This document shows positions 1-8,278 of a stretch of DNA of 64,000 nucleotides, in pieces (positions within the stretch are counted from its first letter, which is position 1; each line of letters begins with the position of its first letter). Both the position numbers and the translations under genes were made by a program. The stretch covers positions 142,360 through 206,359 of the forward strand of contig JBEBGL010000005.1 of NCBI GenBank assembly GCA_040081465.1, given 5' to 3'. The DNA comes from UBA668 sp040081465 (GTDB lineage: Bacteria; Actinomycetota; Acidimicrobiia; Acidimicrobiales; Ilumatobacteraceae). The notes beneath the pieces were generated by a model. The model saw only the letters and a list, made by a program, of their open reading frames with translations, was not told the origin of the DNA and searched no databases.

Positions 1-1387
1 TCTGGGCGTCGTCGTTGCCTTCGGTGAATCTGTTGACACCGACGGTGATGCGACGGCCATCGTTCATCGCCCGTTCCAGCTCGAACGCCGAGTCGGCGAT
101 CTTGCCCTGGAACCAGTTTTCCTCGATGCCACGAATTGCACCCTCCAGCATCGACCCGCCGCCGAGCGTGTCGAGATGTTCGAACAGTTCCTCTGCCTGC
201 CGTTCCATCTCGTCAGTGAGCGCCTCGACGAAGTACGAGCCACCCAGTGGGTCGGCGACGTGCGCGACGTTTGTCTCGTGGGCGATGACCTGCTGCGTGC
301 GCAGCGCGATGCGAGCAGCTTTCTCGGTCGGTAGCGCCATCGCTTCATCCATCGAGTTTGTGTGCAGCGACTGAGCGCCACCCAGCACGCCGGCCAGCGC
401 TTCGATCGCCGTGCGCACGATGTTCACTTCCGGCTGCTGCGCAGTTAGCGACACACCCGCGGTCTGGCAGTGGAATCGCAATTGCAACGAGCGCGGATCG
501 GTCGCGCCATATCGCTCGCGCAGCCATCGCGCCCAGATGCGCCGCGCTGCGCGGTACTTCGCGATCTCCTCGAAAAAGTCGATGTGCGCGTTGAAGAAGA
601 AGCTGAGTCGGGGAGCGAACGTGTCGACCGCGAGTCCGGCCTGCATTGCCAACTCGACATACGCGAATCCGTTAGCGAGCGTGAACGCCAACTCTTCCGC
701 GGCCGTCGAGCCTGCCTCGCGAATGTGGTAACCGGAAATGGAGATCGAGTGCCACCGCGGCATCTCGGCCGCCGAGAACGAGATCGTGTCGCGAACGAGG
801 CGCATCGATGGTCGTGGAGGGAAGACGAACTCTTTCTGAGCTTGGTATTCCTTCAAGATGTCGTTCTGCAGCGTGCCGCCGAGTTGTGCCCTCGGCGTGC
901 CTGCCTTCTCGGCTTGAGCTACGAACATGGCCATGATGACGGCGGCCGGCGAATTGATCGTCATCGATGTGGTGATGGCCCCGAGATCGATCCCCGCGTA
1001 CAGATCCGTCATGTCGGCGAGCGTGTCGATCGCGACTCCGCAGCGGCCAACTTCGCCTAAGGACATCGGATGATCGGAATCAAGGCCGAGCAGCGTTGGC
1101 ATGTCGAAGGCGGTCGATAGCCCAGTGCCACCGGCGCGGATGATTTCCTTGAACCGCCAGTTCGTGTCATCAGCTGTGCCGAAGCCTGCGAACATGCGCA
1201 TCGTCCACAACTTCGAGCGGTACATCGAGGCGTACGGCCCGCGTGTGTACGGGTATTGGCCGGGAAACTCGCCGTCGTCGGGTCCGTAGATGCCGTCGAG
1301 TTCGATACCCGACATCGTCGCGAAGCGTGCATCCGGCGGAACCGAGGCCGCGTAGGCCTGATCCCACAGCTGCCGGTTGGTCGGCAT
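1..1387 (-). CDS. Acyl-CoA mutase large subunit, isobutyryl-CoA mutase type (partial, 3' end off window)
   Basis: The frame is open from ATG at 1387 to the left edge (462 codons), so the end of a protein that is usually 520-560 residues is missing. It matches the substrate-binding TIM-barrel of B12-dependent methylmalonyl/isobutyryl-CoA mutases: YPYTRGPYASMY at 45-56, AFDMPTL at 93-99, DSDHPMS, GTLQNDILKEY at 171-181, ISGYH and FFFNAHIDFFEE. At the two specificity positions I see Phe66 and Gln184. Methylmalonyl-CoA mutase has Tyr89 and Arg207 there, and isobutyryl-CoA mutase has Phe80 and Gln198; the spacing of 118 residues is the same. So it probably rearranges a branched C4 acyl-CoA, though some archaeal-type mutases may share these residues. 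The B12-binding subunit must lie elsewhere. The start overlaps the livM stop by one base (TAATG), making it the last visible gene of a Liv importer operon. Confidence 0.88.
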   Translation of the reverse strand, partial: MPTNRQLWDQAYAASVPPDARFATMSGIELDGIYGPDDGEFPGQYPYTRGPYASMYRSKLWTMRMFAGFGTADDTNWRFKEIIRAGGTGLSTAFDMPTLLGLDSDHPMSLGEVGRCGVAIDTLADMTDLYAGIDLGAITTSMTINSPAAVIMAMFVAQAEKAGTPRAQLGGTLQNDILKEYQAQKEFVFPPRPSMRLVRDTISFSAAEMPRWHSISISGYHIREAGSTAAEELAFTLANGFAYVELAMQAGLAVDTFAPRLSFFFNAHIDFFEEIAKYRAARRIWARWLRERYGATDPRSLQLRFHCQTAGVSLTAQQPEVNIVRTAIEALAGVLGGAQSLHTNSMDEAMALPTEKAARIALRTQQVIAHETNVAHVADPLGGSYFVEALTDEMERQAEELFEHLDTLGGGSMLEGAIRGIEENWFQGKIADSAFELERAMNDGRRITVGVNRFTEGNDDAQ

Positions 1388-2424
1388 TAGCGGCGCAGGC
1401 GTCGACGTATTGGGAAAAGCTCGAAGGGAGCGATGCGCTGCAGCAATCCGTTGACGCCACCTCTGGAAGCGACTGCGACTAACACGGCCATGCTGCCAAG
1501 GATAATGAAGCGCATGGTGTTCGAGTCTTCCAGCTGCCATGTAATGAACCAATAGATGGCCACGCCGATGATTGGCCCAGCGGTGCTTCCGACGCCGCCG
1601 ATGACGACGATGAAGATGACCAGCGCTGTGTATGTCAGCAGGTCGAACGACGATGTGTTCACAATGGTCAGGCTCTTCAGGTGGATCATGGCGCCGGTCA
1701 TGCCTGTCCAGAATGCGACGATCACCCACACGATCAATTTGGTTCGCCGCACCTTCACGCCTAGCCCGCGCGCGCCAGGCTCGTCGTCGCGCACCGCTTG
1801 CAGAGCGAGCCCTAGTTTCGATCGCAGGACGGCGATGACAATTGCTGTTGCGCCGACCGCCAGTGCCAGCGCAGCCCAATACACGTAGTCGACGCGCTGC
1901 TGTAGCTCGTAGCCGGCAAACGTCTTCTTCGGCGTCAACGACTGCACGTTTCCAGCTTTGAGGCTGTCGATCTGCAGCGTTGTTAGTCGAAGGACTTCAG
2001 CGATCACCCAGGTGCCAATTGCGAAGTAGCCGCCGGTTAGCCGAAACGCAAACAGCGCAATCGGAATGCTGAGCGCGGCGACGAAGACGCCGGCGAGCAC
2101 CATTGCCACGAATGGGTCGTAACCCCTGCGTTCCGCGAGCACCATCAGTGTGTAGGCCGCGACTCCGACGAGGCCGTGTTGGCCGACTGACACGAGGCCC
2201 GCGTAGCCGGCGAGCAAGTTCCACATCTGCGCCAGTGACAGGAAGTAAAGAATCTCGACCATCGTCAACTGCAAGCTCGCGTCGCCCCACATCGGCAATA
2301 GTGCGAGCGCTACAGCAGCCGCGATGTACGCGCCACTGCCTATACGCGAGGGCAGCGACCAGCGCTGAACCTGTACGTCGGCTGCCGGTTCGAGAGGGGC
2401 GGTGTCGGTCGCGGTGGTCGTCAT
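1387..2424 (-). CDS. livM: Branched-chain amino acid ABC transporter permease LivM
   Basis: A 345-residue inner-membrane permease of the LivM family, with many hydrophobic segments and the family loop around SVGQHGLVGVAAYTLM. With LivH it forms the membrane channel of a Liv/HAAT-type importer for branched-chain amino acids or similar small amides and carboxylates. I chose ATG at 2424 because it overlaps the livH stop as ATGA and gives a normal N terminus; a longer frame reaching 2577 would lie inside livH. The stop TAA overlaps the mutase start by one base. The C terminus is basic. The transported substrate cannot be read from the permease; the neighbouring cyclase-type hydrolase and acyl-CoA mutase suggest a branched carboxylate or amide. 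Confidence 0.9.
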   Translation of the reverse strand: MTTTATDTAPLEPAADVQVQRWSLPSRIGSGAYIAAAVALALLPMWGDASLQLTMVEILYFLSLAQMWNLLAGYAGLVSVGQHGLVGVAAYTLMVLAERRGYDPFVAMVLAGVFVAALSIPIALFAFRLTGGYFAIGTWVIAEVLRLTTLQIDSLKAGNVQSLTPKKTFAGYELQQRVDYVYWAALALAVGATAIVIAVLRSKLGLALQAVRDDEPGARGLGVKVRRTKLIVWVIVAFWTGMTGAMIHLKSLTIVNTSSFDLLTYTALVIFIVVIGGVGSTAGPIIGVAIYWFITWQLEDSNTMRFIILGSMAVLVAVASRGGVNGLLQRIAPFELFPIRRRLRR

Positions 2425-3290
2425 GTTCGTTCCCTTGCGCCGAGCAAACCATTCGGACGAAAGGCGAGCACTCCAAGGAACACCAGGTGGCCAACGAGTT
2501 GATCGGAGCCGATCCACTTTTGGTTCGCCATGGTTTGGGCGACCCCCAGGATGATGCCTCCGAGCAAGGTGCCCCAAAGCGATCCGAGGCCACCGATCAC
2601 GACAGCTTCGAATGCGAACAGCAGCAATCCACCGCCTGCAGCGGGTGCGAACGGCACGCGAGCGCCCTGGAAGAAACCAGCCAGGGCCACGGCGGCGAAT
2701 GCGATCGCCATGGCCAACCCGTAGAGGTGCTTGTCGTTGATGCCCATAAGTTGGGCAGTCTTCGGATCGTCGGCCGTGGCGCGAAACTCGCGGCCCAGCT
2801 TGGTGCGCGAGAGAAACAGCTGCAGGCTGCCGAGGACGACGATTGCGACCACCAAGATCAGCAGCGAGAACATTCCAATTGCGATGTCGTCGGTGATTTG
2901 GATCGACTTGGTGCGGAAGTCGCCGAGGTTGATCGTCTTGTCAGTCGCCGTGTACTTCTCTTGCAACACATTCTGAATGACGATGCCAAGGCCGAAGGTT
3001 GCGAGGATGCCAGGAAGTGGGTCGCTGCCGATAGTGAAGTTGAAGATGCCGCGCTGGCAGAGGTAGCCAACGACCGCCATCGCGATGACAACGAGCACCA
3101 TCGAGAACCAGTAGTTCGCGCCAACCAAGTCTGCCCACGACAACACGAGATACGCCGCCAGCACCGCCAGCGCGCCGTGAGCGAGGTTGACGAATCGCAT
3201 CACACCGAACGCGAGCGAGAGACCGGTCGCGAATAGTGCATACAGGCCGCCGACGAGGATGCCAGCGATGAGTGAGTTGATCCATACCAT
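2421..3290 (-). CDS. livH: Branched-chain amino acid ABC transporter permease LivH
   Basis: A 289-residue LivH permease. It begins MVWINSLIAGILVGGLYAL and carries the family signature FGVMRFVNLAHGA near residues 27-39, followed by several transmembrane helices and a G-rich loop before the C terminus. It pairs with LivM to form the pore. ATG at 3290 overlaps the livF stop by one base (TGATG), which supports this start over a longer reading to 3380. It overlaps livM by four bases. Tight coupling of livF, livH and livM implies stoichiometric translation of one complex. This gene order (GFHM) is a variant of the common HMGF order. Confidence 0.9.
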   Translation of the reverse strand: MVWINSLIAGILVGGLYALFATGLSLAFGVMRFVNLAHGALAVLAAYLVLSWADLVGANYWFSMVLVVIAMAVVGYLCQRGIFNFTIGSDPLPGILATFGLGIVIQNVLQEKYTATDKTINLGDFRTKSIQITDDIAIGMFSLLILVVAIVVLGSLQLFLSRTKLGREFRATADDPKTAQLMGINDKHLYGLAMAIAFAAVALAGFFQGARVPFAPAAGGGLLLFAFEAVVIGGLGSLWGTLLGGIILGVAQTMANQKWIGSDQLVGHLVFLGVLAFRPNGLLGARERT

Positions 3291-3997
3291 CAGTCGACTC
3301 CAAAGTAGGCAGTAGTGATTGCGTCGTGTGACAACTCGCCCGCAGGACCGGTGAGTGACACTCGGCCTTCCAACATGCAATAGACACGGTCGGCAGCGCC
3401 GAGGGCGAGCGTGATGTCTTGCTCGACCAACACGACTGTCGTGCCTGACTCAACAATTCCTGGAAGAGCGCTGTAGATGCCCTTTACGACTACGGGCGCG
3501 AGGCCAAGTGACACTTCGTCGAGCAGCAGCAGTTCAGGATTGGCCATCAAAGCGCGACCGATCGCGATTGCTTGCTGTTCACCGCCCGACAGTTTCGCTG
3601 CCGAACGTTTGAGCAAGGGGCGGATCAGAGGAAACAGTTCGAGCACCGTTTCAAGGTTCCATTTGCCGTGGCGCGAGCGGTGCCCACCTATGAGCAAATT
3701 TTCCTGCACACTCAGGCTTGGGAAAAGTCGCCTTCCTTCAGGGACCAGCGAGATCCCGAGGCCGACCCTCCGATGGGCACTCAAAGCAGATAGGTCGTTG
3801 CCGCGATATGTCATCGAACCGCCGCTCACACGTACTTGTCCGGCAATCGCGCGCAGCAGTGTGCTTTTGCCCGCGCCGTTGGCACCGATGATCGCAACAG
3901 TTTCGCCACTGTTGACGTGCACGCTTGGCTCGAACAGCGCTTGAAAGTCGCCGTACCCTGCGCGGATTGAATCGACGTTTAACAATGCGTCGGGCAT
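3290..3997 (-). CDS. livF: ABC transporter ATP-binding protein LivF
   Basis: A 235-residue cytoplasmic ATPase. The Walker A motif GANGAGKST lies near residues 37-45, the LivF-typical stretch LVPEGRRLFPSLSV follows, the ABC signature is LSGGEQQ and Walker B is LLLDEVSLGL. LivF and LivG form the heterodimeric motor of the Liv importer. ATG at 3997 overlaps the livG stop by one base (TGATG). A longer frame to 4144 would lie inside livG and has no sensible N terminus. All catalytic motifs are intact. Confidence 0.92.
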   Translation of the reverse strand: MPDALLNVDSIRAGYGDFQALFEPSVHVNSGETVAIIGANGAGKSTLLRAIAGQVRVSGGSMTYRGNDLSALSAHRRVGLGISLVPEGRRLFPSLSVQENLLIGGHRSRHGKWNLETVLELFPLIRPLLKRSAAKLSGGEQQAIAIGRALMANPELLLLDEVSLGLAPVVVKGIYSALPGIVESGTTVVLVEQDITLALGAADRVYCMLEGRVSLTGPAGELSHDAITTAYFGVD

Positions 3998-4725
3998 CAG
4001 TCGACTACTCCGAGATAGACCTCGCGCACGGCGGAGCTGGCCATCACATCGTGCGGGTCGCCCTCCGCGATCTTGCGCCCAAAACTCATCGCCATGATGC
4101 GCCCGACCACCGCCAACAACGCGTGAACAATGTGCTCGATCCACACGAGGGTGACGCCGTCTGCATGAATCTCGCGAATCTTGTCGACGAGCTGATGCAC
4201 TTCGGCTTCGGTCAGACCACCAGCGATCTCATCGAGAAGCAGAACCTTTGGTCGCGTCGCGAGTGCGCGGGCAAGTTCCAGTCGCTTGCGATCAAGCAGA
4301 CCAAGGCTGCCGGCCACGTTGTTCGCCTTCGCGCCCATGCCCGACTGGTCGAGCGCAGTGACGGCGAGCGCGTTAGCGGCCTTTCCGCGCAGCCCACTTC
4401 CGAAAGTCGCGCCGACGAGGACATTCTCGAAGACCGTCAGTCCCTCGAACGGGCGAGGAATCTGCGACGTCCGTGCCAATCCCGCGCGGCAACGCGCCTC
4501 CGCGCGCGTAGACGTGACGTCGTTACCAAACAACTCGATGCGGCCGCTGTCGGGGGACAGGTCACCCGCGATCAGATTCAGCAGCGTTGTCTTGCCAGCG
4601 CCGTTCGGGCCGACAATGCCGACTGCCTCGCCAGCAGCGACAGAGAACACCATGTTTTCAACGACCGGAACGCCGAACGACTTGCTGACATCGAGAACAT
4701 CAACCGCGGTCGTACCAATTGACAC
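3997..4725 (-). CDS. livG: ABC transporter ATP-binding protein LivG
   Basis: A 242-residue LivG-type ATPase. Walker A GPNGAGKTT is near residues 37-45. The family-typical stretch GLARTSQIPRPF follows, then LGLLDRKRLELARAL as the variant signature region, and Walker B is VLLLDEIAGGLTEAE. The LDRKRLE form replaces the textbook LSGGQ, which is common in LivG relatives that carry GxxRRLE. It is separated from the upstream binding-protein gene by 65 bases holding a strong stem-loop (4749-4779), the only real gap in this importer block. Confidence 0.9.
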   Translation of the reverse strand: MSIGTTAVDVLDVSKSFGVPVVENMVFSVAAGEAVGIVGPNGAGKTTLLNLIAGDLSPDSGRIELFGNDVTSTRAEARCRAGLARTSQIPRPFEGLTVFENVLVGATFGSGLRGKAANALAVTALDQSGMGAKANNVAGSLGLLDRKRLELARALATRPKVLLLDEIAGGLTEAEVHQLVDKIREIHADGVTLVWIEHIVHALLAVVGRIMAMSFGRKIAEGDPHDVMASSAVREVYLGVVD

Positions 4726-4748
4726 CCGTCGCCCCTCTCAATGTGAGT

Positions 4749-4779
4749 GCGGGGAGCTCGCGTTGCGCGAACTCCCCGC
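4749..4779 (-). other. Intercistronic stem-loop between livK-like and livG genes
   Basis: Two 14-base arms (4749-4762 and 4766-4779) pair with one mismatch around a three-base loop. There is no run of U after either arm, so it is not a classical terminator. At this position, after the binding-protein gene and before the ATPase and permease genes, such hairpins often stabilise or terminate part of the transcript so that binding protein is made in excess. That role is inferred from position. Confidence 0.6.
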
Positions 4780-4790
4780 AACCAACGTAA

Positions 4791-6122
4791 TTAGGCAATC
4801 GCTTCCAACGTGCCATCGAGAGGAATCTCGGGGAACTGCTCGTTGGTGACGATCTTGAACTCGACGTCGAATGTCTCACCTGCGACCCACTGGCCACCGA
4901 CCAGCGGAGTCTTGGTGATGTGTGGCACCACGGGATTGGTGAAGTCGACCTTGCCTGCAATCGTGTCGAGGTTGGTTTCGCCAATCGCGGTCAGCAATGC
5001 CGTCTTATCTTCGGCACCGCCGGCACGCTTGATTGCATCGAGCGCAACTTCGAACAATGAGTGCACGTACCCGATCGGCTGCGTCCACTGCTTGTCCTCG
5101 GCTGCGGTGTACGCGTCGGCGAGTTCCTTGGCTGATTGCCCGGTGAGGCTGGAGGTGGTGGGGTGCTTGTCAGACCACCAGATCTCCGACGACAACCCGA
5201 CAGGGTTGGGGTACGAAGCCACGGCGCCCGGGAACAGCAAGCACTTGCCGACCGAAACGACCTTGGGCTTGAAGCCCTGCTCGGCACACGCTGCCCAGAA
5301 GGCACCGAAGTCGGGCGGGATCATTACGCCTGTGATGATCTCGACACCAGCCTCGATGAACTGACCAATCTGTGCACTGAAGTCGGTTGATCCCAGCGGG
5401 AAACGGCCCGGATCGACCAGCGTGTAGCCGGCTTCGGCGAATGCCGGTGGGAAGCCCACGTTCGGATCGCTCCATGCGTTGCCGTCCGGATCGTCTGGCC
5501 ACATCGCACCGACGACCTTGTTTGTGTCGACGTCGGCCCACATCGCGAGGAATACCTGGATGACATCTTCCAAGCCCCAGAAGAAGTGGTAGTTGTACTC
5601 GGACGCAACGCCAGGAGGCGCATCCGGGCCGAGGTTGCCACCGATACCGAGGTAGTGCGGCTGCCACGGTGCGTTGTTCGACAACACCGGTACTTCAGCG
5701 GCGGTGCATGCCTGGACTACCGGCACTGTGGTGTCGGGAGTCTGCGCCACGCACATCAGCTGCACGCCATCGTTGGTGATCAATTCGTTGGCCGCTGTCG
5801 CAGCGGTGTTCGAGTTCGACTCGGAGTCGCGGACGAGGATCTCGACCTTGTAGCTCTTGTCACCGATTGCGAGGCCATCGGCCAAGAACGTGGTGAGAGC
5901 GCCGATCACGAAGTTGTCGGCTTCACCGAAAGAAGCCAACGGGCCGGTCTGCGGTGTTACGTAACCGATCTTGATGGTGCCGTCTTTGCCGCCACCACCA
6001 CCATCTGAGTCTTTGTCGTCGTCGCCGCATGCGGCGATCAGCGGAGCGGCAACACCAATTGCGGCAGCTGTGCCGATCAGTTGTCGACGATTGAGTTTTG
6101 TCTTGTTGTCTTCGTTAGTCAT
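4791..6122 (-). CDS. Liv-type substrate-binding lipoprotein (periplasmic binding protein type I)
   Basis: A 443-residue extracytoplasmic binding protein of the LivK/amide-binding family. The N terminus has a twin-arginine signal (LNRRQLIG), a hydrophobic segment and a lipobox ending IAAC, then an acidic/glycine linker, so it is a Tat-exported lipoprotein. The mature part starts IKIGYVTPQTGPLASFGE, typical of peripla_BP_6 proteins. I chose ATG 6122 because a GGGGG-containing ribosome-binding site lies about nine bases upstream and the signal peptide then sits at the N terminus. An earlier ATG at 6173 overlaps the SDR stop as ATGA and would add 17 residues; it cannot be excluded. It feeds the LivGFHM complex; the ligand is unknown. 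Confidence 0.88.
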   Translation of the reverse strand: MTNEDNKTKLNRRQLIGTAAAIGVAAPLIAACGDDDKDSDGGGGGKDGTIKIGYVTPQTGPLASFGEADNFVIGALTTFLADGLAIGDKSYKVEILVRDSESNSNTAATAANELITNDGVQLMCVAQTPDTTVPVVQACTAAEVPVLSNNAPWQPHYLGIGGNLGPDAPPGVASEYNYHFFWGLEDVIQVFLAMWADVDTNKVVGAMWPDDPDGNAWSDPNVGFPPAFAEAGYTLVDPGRFPLGSTDFSAQIGQFIEAGVEIITGVMIPPDFGAFWAACAEQGFKPKVVSVGKCLLFPGAVASYPNPVGLSSEIWWSDKHPTTSSLTGQSAKELADAYTAAEDKQWTQPIGYVHSLFEVALDAIKRAGGAEDKTALLTAIGETNLDTIAGKVDFTNPVVPHITKTPLVGGQWVAGETFDVEFKIVTNEQFPEIPLDGTLEAIA

Positions 6123-6169
6123 TGCTGGTTCCCCCTGCTGTTGGTGGTTGTTATACATATCAGAAATTT

Positions 6170-6964
6170 TCATCCGGCGGTGTAGCCACCATCGAGATGA
6201 ATGATTGCACCGGTCATGAAGTCGCTCGCTGACGACGCGAGCATTTGCACAGCACCGTGAAAGTCGGAAGGCTCGCCGAGTCGACCGATAGGAATTCTGC
6301 GCAAGATGTTTGCTCGCACTTCGGGGCCGTTGCCTTCATCGGCGTACATCCACGCGGTGAGATCAGATCGAAACACTGTCGGCGCGATCGCGTTCACTTG
6401 TACGCCATGCGAACCCCACTCGCACGCGAGACTTTTCGTCAGCAGATCGATGGCCGCCTTTGACGGGCAATACGCCGAATAGTTGGCCATGCCGAGTGTC
6501 GAGCGTGCCGACGACATAAGAATGACCTTGCCGCCGCGCTTCTGATCCAGCAAAACGCGTCCCGCAGCACGGCACAGCAGCCAGCTTTGGCGGACGTTGA
6601 CATCCATGACGGCGTCGAAATCGTCGGCAGATTGCGACACGATGGGCGCCACCATGTTGGTGCCCGAGCCTGAGACGACGATGTCGAGTCCACGCCCCTC
6701 GGCGGTCGCAGCGGCAATAATCGCTTCTACGGCGTCCTCAGAATCGGGCCGCCGATTGATGGTGGCGGCCCTTCCGCCCGCGGCTCGAATTGCCTGGGCC
6801 ACCTGCTCGAGCTTCTCGCTGCCGCCTGCCGCAAGGGTGACGTGGGCGCCGGCGCCGGCCAAGGCGAGGGCAGCCTGCTCGCCGAATGCGCCGGTCGCGC
6901 CCGTGATGACCGCCGATTTGCCCGTGAGGTCGAAGATCGCGGCGGGTGTCGGCAAACCGCTCAT
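6170..6964 (-). CDS. SDR family NAD(P)-dependent oxidoreductase
   Basis: A 264-residue classical short-chain dehydrogenase. The nucleotide-binding motif TGATGAFG is near residues 20-27, the catalytic pair is YCPSK, and the C terminus ends in the usual HLDGGYTAG. The NNAG motif is replaced by SGSG, which is unusual but leaves the Ser-Tyr-Lys centre intact (MSSAR precedes the Tyr). ATG 6964 overlaps the cupin stop by four bases (ATGA). It probably reduces or oxidises a hydroxy/keto intermediate of the substrate imported by the Liv system. The substrate is not deducible. Confidence 0.85.
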   Translation of the reverse strand: MSGLPTPAAIFDLTGKSAVITGATGAFGEQAALALAGAGAHVTLAAGGSEKLEQVAQAIRAAGGRAATINRRPDSEDAVEAIIAAATAEGRGLDIVVSGSGTNMVAPIVSQSADDFDAVMDVNVRQSWLLCRAAGRVLLDQKRGGKVILMSSARSTLGMANYSAYCPSKAAIDLLTKSLACEWGSHGVQVNAIAPTVFRSDLTAWMYADEGNGPEVRANILRRIPIGRLGEPSDFHGAVQMLASSASDFMTGAIIHLDGGYTAG

Positions 6965-7311
6965 CGCGCTGTGCCTGGGGGATAGGGGATGACGACGATC
7001 ATCGACGCCACCTCGTCGCTGCGATTGATTACTTCGCGCGCCTCGTTGGGCGCGAGGTAGCACGAGTCGAACGGTCCGAGTGTGGCCTCGCCGTCGTCGG
7101 TGACAACTGTGATTGCGCCCGCGACAACTACGTACACCTTCTCGAGTGGCGTCGCCTCGTAGTTGGCTCCACCGCCGGGTTGAATATGCGACAGACCGAC
7201 CCAGAAGTTCTTCGAGTCACTCGCATCCCAACCTTGCAAACGCAGCGCGGTGCAGTCGTGATGATTCGGTGGCGCGTAAGGCGACACCTCGCCGATGCGA
7301 TTGACTTTCAC
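6961..7311 (-). CDS. Small cupin-domain protein
   Basis: A 116-residue single-domain cupin starting from GTG at 7311, which overlaps the upstream cyclase stop as GTGA. The conserved beta-barrel pattern is visible: a G-rich turn (QPGGGANYEA), a Glu/Tyr strand (EKVYVVVAGAITVVTDDG) and a second motif (GPFDSCYLAPNEARE). The usual HxH of motif 1 is replaced by NYE, so metal binding may be altered. Such small cupins often act as isomerases, sensors or dioxygenase-like helpers in catabolic operons. The exact role is unknown. Confidence 0.75.
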   Translation of the reverse strand: MKVNRIGEVSPYAPPNHHDCTALRLQGWDASDSKNFWVGLSHIQPGGGANYEATPLEKVYVVVAGAITVVTDDGEATLGPFDSCYLAPNEAREVINRSDEVASMIVVIPYPPGTAR

Positions 7312-8165
7312 TTTCCTGCTGATCCCTGCTCGATGCGGAACTTGCCGGATGGGTCGAGCATTGCAACGAGTCGAATGATGCAACCATCGCCCTTCATCCA
7401 TCGCCAAGGGAATGCCGCGAACGTGACGCGATGACCGGTGACTGCATCGATGTCGCCGCCGACGTTTTCGAAACCGATGATGCCATTCGACAACAGATGG
7501 CGATGGCATGGCTCCCACAACGGGAAGTCTTCGATCACCTTGCGACCCGTTTCCTGAAAGTACTCCTCGCACGCCCACGGCAGCAGTCCATCTGGCGCAC
7601 CGGGTCCATGCGGTCCGATGGCGGTGGCGAGTGGATGATCAAGCGCTTGCGTATCGGTTCCGACCGCCTTCACTCCGCGCTCTACGAACCACGCGCCAGC
7701 ATCGTCGTAGAAGCCGGGGGAGTACGCGTAGTACGTGCTGTTGTCGCCGTAGGTGTGGTGCCAACCTGTGTTGACGATGACGATGTCGCCCGGCTGAATC
7801 TTCGGGCGTGCGGCCTCGAGATCGGCGGCGGTCACCGTTTCCCACTTACCTTTCGGAATCGATACGACCACACCCGTGCCGAAGAAACAGTGCAGCGGAA
7901 TCTCGTCGAGGAAAGGTGTGTTCTCGATGACGTGCGCCGGCACGTCGACGTGCGTCGTCGAGTGCATGACGGTGGTGATGCGTTGAGTGAGCACGCGCGA
8001 CTTCGCCATGTAGTGAATTCGCTCGATCTTCACGTCCTCGAAGTACGGCCAGTTGGCCACGCCGTGGCCCCACGGAATGCTGAGATCGTGGAACTCGAGG
8101 CCGGTGTTATTCGCCGGCCACGTGAAGTCCTCGTAGGAGGTCTTGATTCGATCGCCTATTGCCAT
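7308..8165 (-). CDS. Cyclase family protein (metal-dependent hydrolase, PF04199 type)
   Basis: A 285-residue protein of the kynurenine formamidase/isatin hydrolase superfamily. The metal-binding signature HxxxHxDxPxH is seen as HSTTHVDVPAH, followed by PGDIVIVNTGW and a Thr-Asp-Thr-x-x-Leu-Asp-His (TDTQALDH) segment. These enzymes hydrolyse amide or lactone bonds using Mn or Zn. ATG 8165 is preceded by GGGGAG at a good distance; an upstream extension to 8261 would cross the promoter region. It is the first gene of the minus-strand operon that includes the Liv importer, so it may open a cyclic amide or lactone before the acyl-CoA mutase step. The substrate is unknown. Confidence 0.85.
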   Translation of the reverse strand: MAIGDRIKTSYEDFTWPANNTGLEFHDLSIPWGHGVANWPYFEDVKIERIHYMAKSRVLTQRITTVMHSTTHVDVPAHVIENTPFLDEIPLHCFFGTGVVVSIPKGKWETVTAADLEAARPKIQPGDIVIVNTGWHHTYGDNSTYYAYSPGFYDDAGAWFVERGVKAVGTDTQALDHPLATAIGPHGPGAPDGLLPWACEEYFQETGRKVIEDFPLWEPCHRHLLSNGIIGFENVGGDIDAVTGHRVTFAAFPWRWMKGDGCIIRLVAMLDPSGKFRIEQGSAGK

Positions 8166-8204
8166 GGTCGGTCTCCCCGGGTATCGTTCGCAGTGTCTCG
8201 CAGT

Positions 8205-8223
8205 ACGGGACAGATCATCCCGT
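8205..8223. promoter_or_regulatory. Dyad in the divergent promoter region, candidate operator
   Basis: A perfect inverted repeat ACGGGA-N7-TCCCGT sits between the divergent cyclase-family and SDR genes. A second, weaker dyad GATGG-N11-CCATC is at 8233-8253. The IclR-family regulator encoded at 9064-9801 is the obvious candidate to bind. Regulation of both directions is inferred, not shown. Confidence 0.5.
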
Positions 8224-8278
8224 GCTGTGGATGATGGCGTATTGTGCACCATCTGACGCAACGTGACAAGGGGAAGTT

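Noticed and set aside
2103..3236. Long open frame on the plus strand (377 codons) across livM and livH
   Set aside because: It is antisense to two clear permease genes, encodes Arg/His-rich sequence with no domain, and reflects codon bias of the high-GC opposite strand.
7431..8234. Open frame of 267 codons on the plus strand
   Set aside because: Antisense to the cyclase-family gene, which has a full metal motif and a ribosome-binding site.
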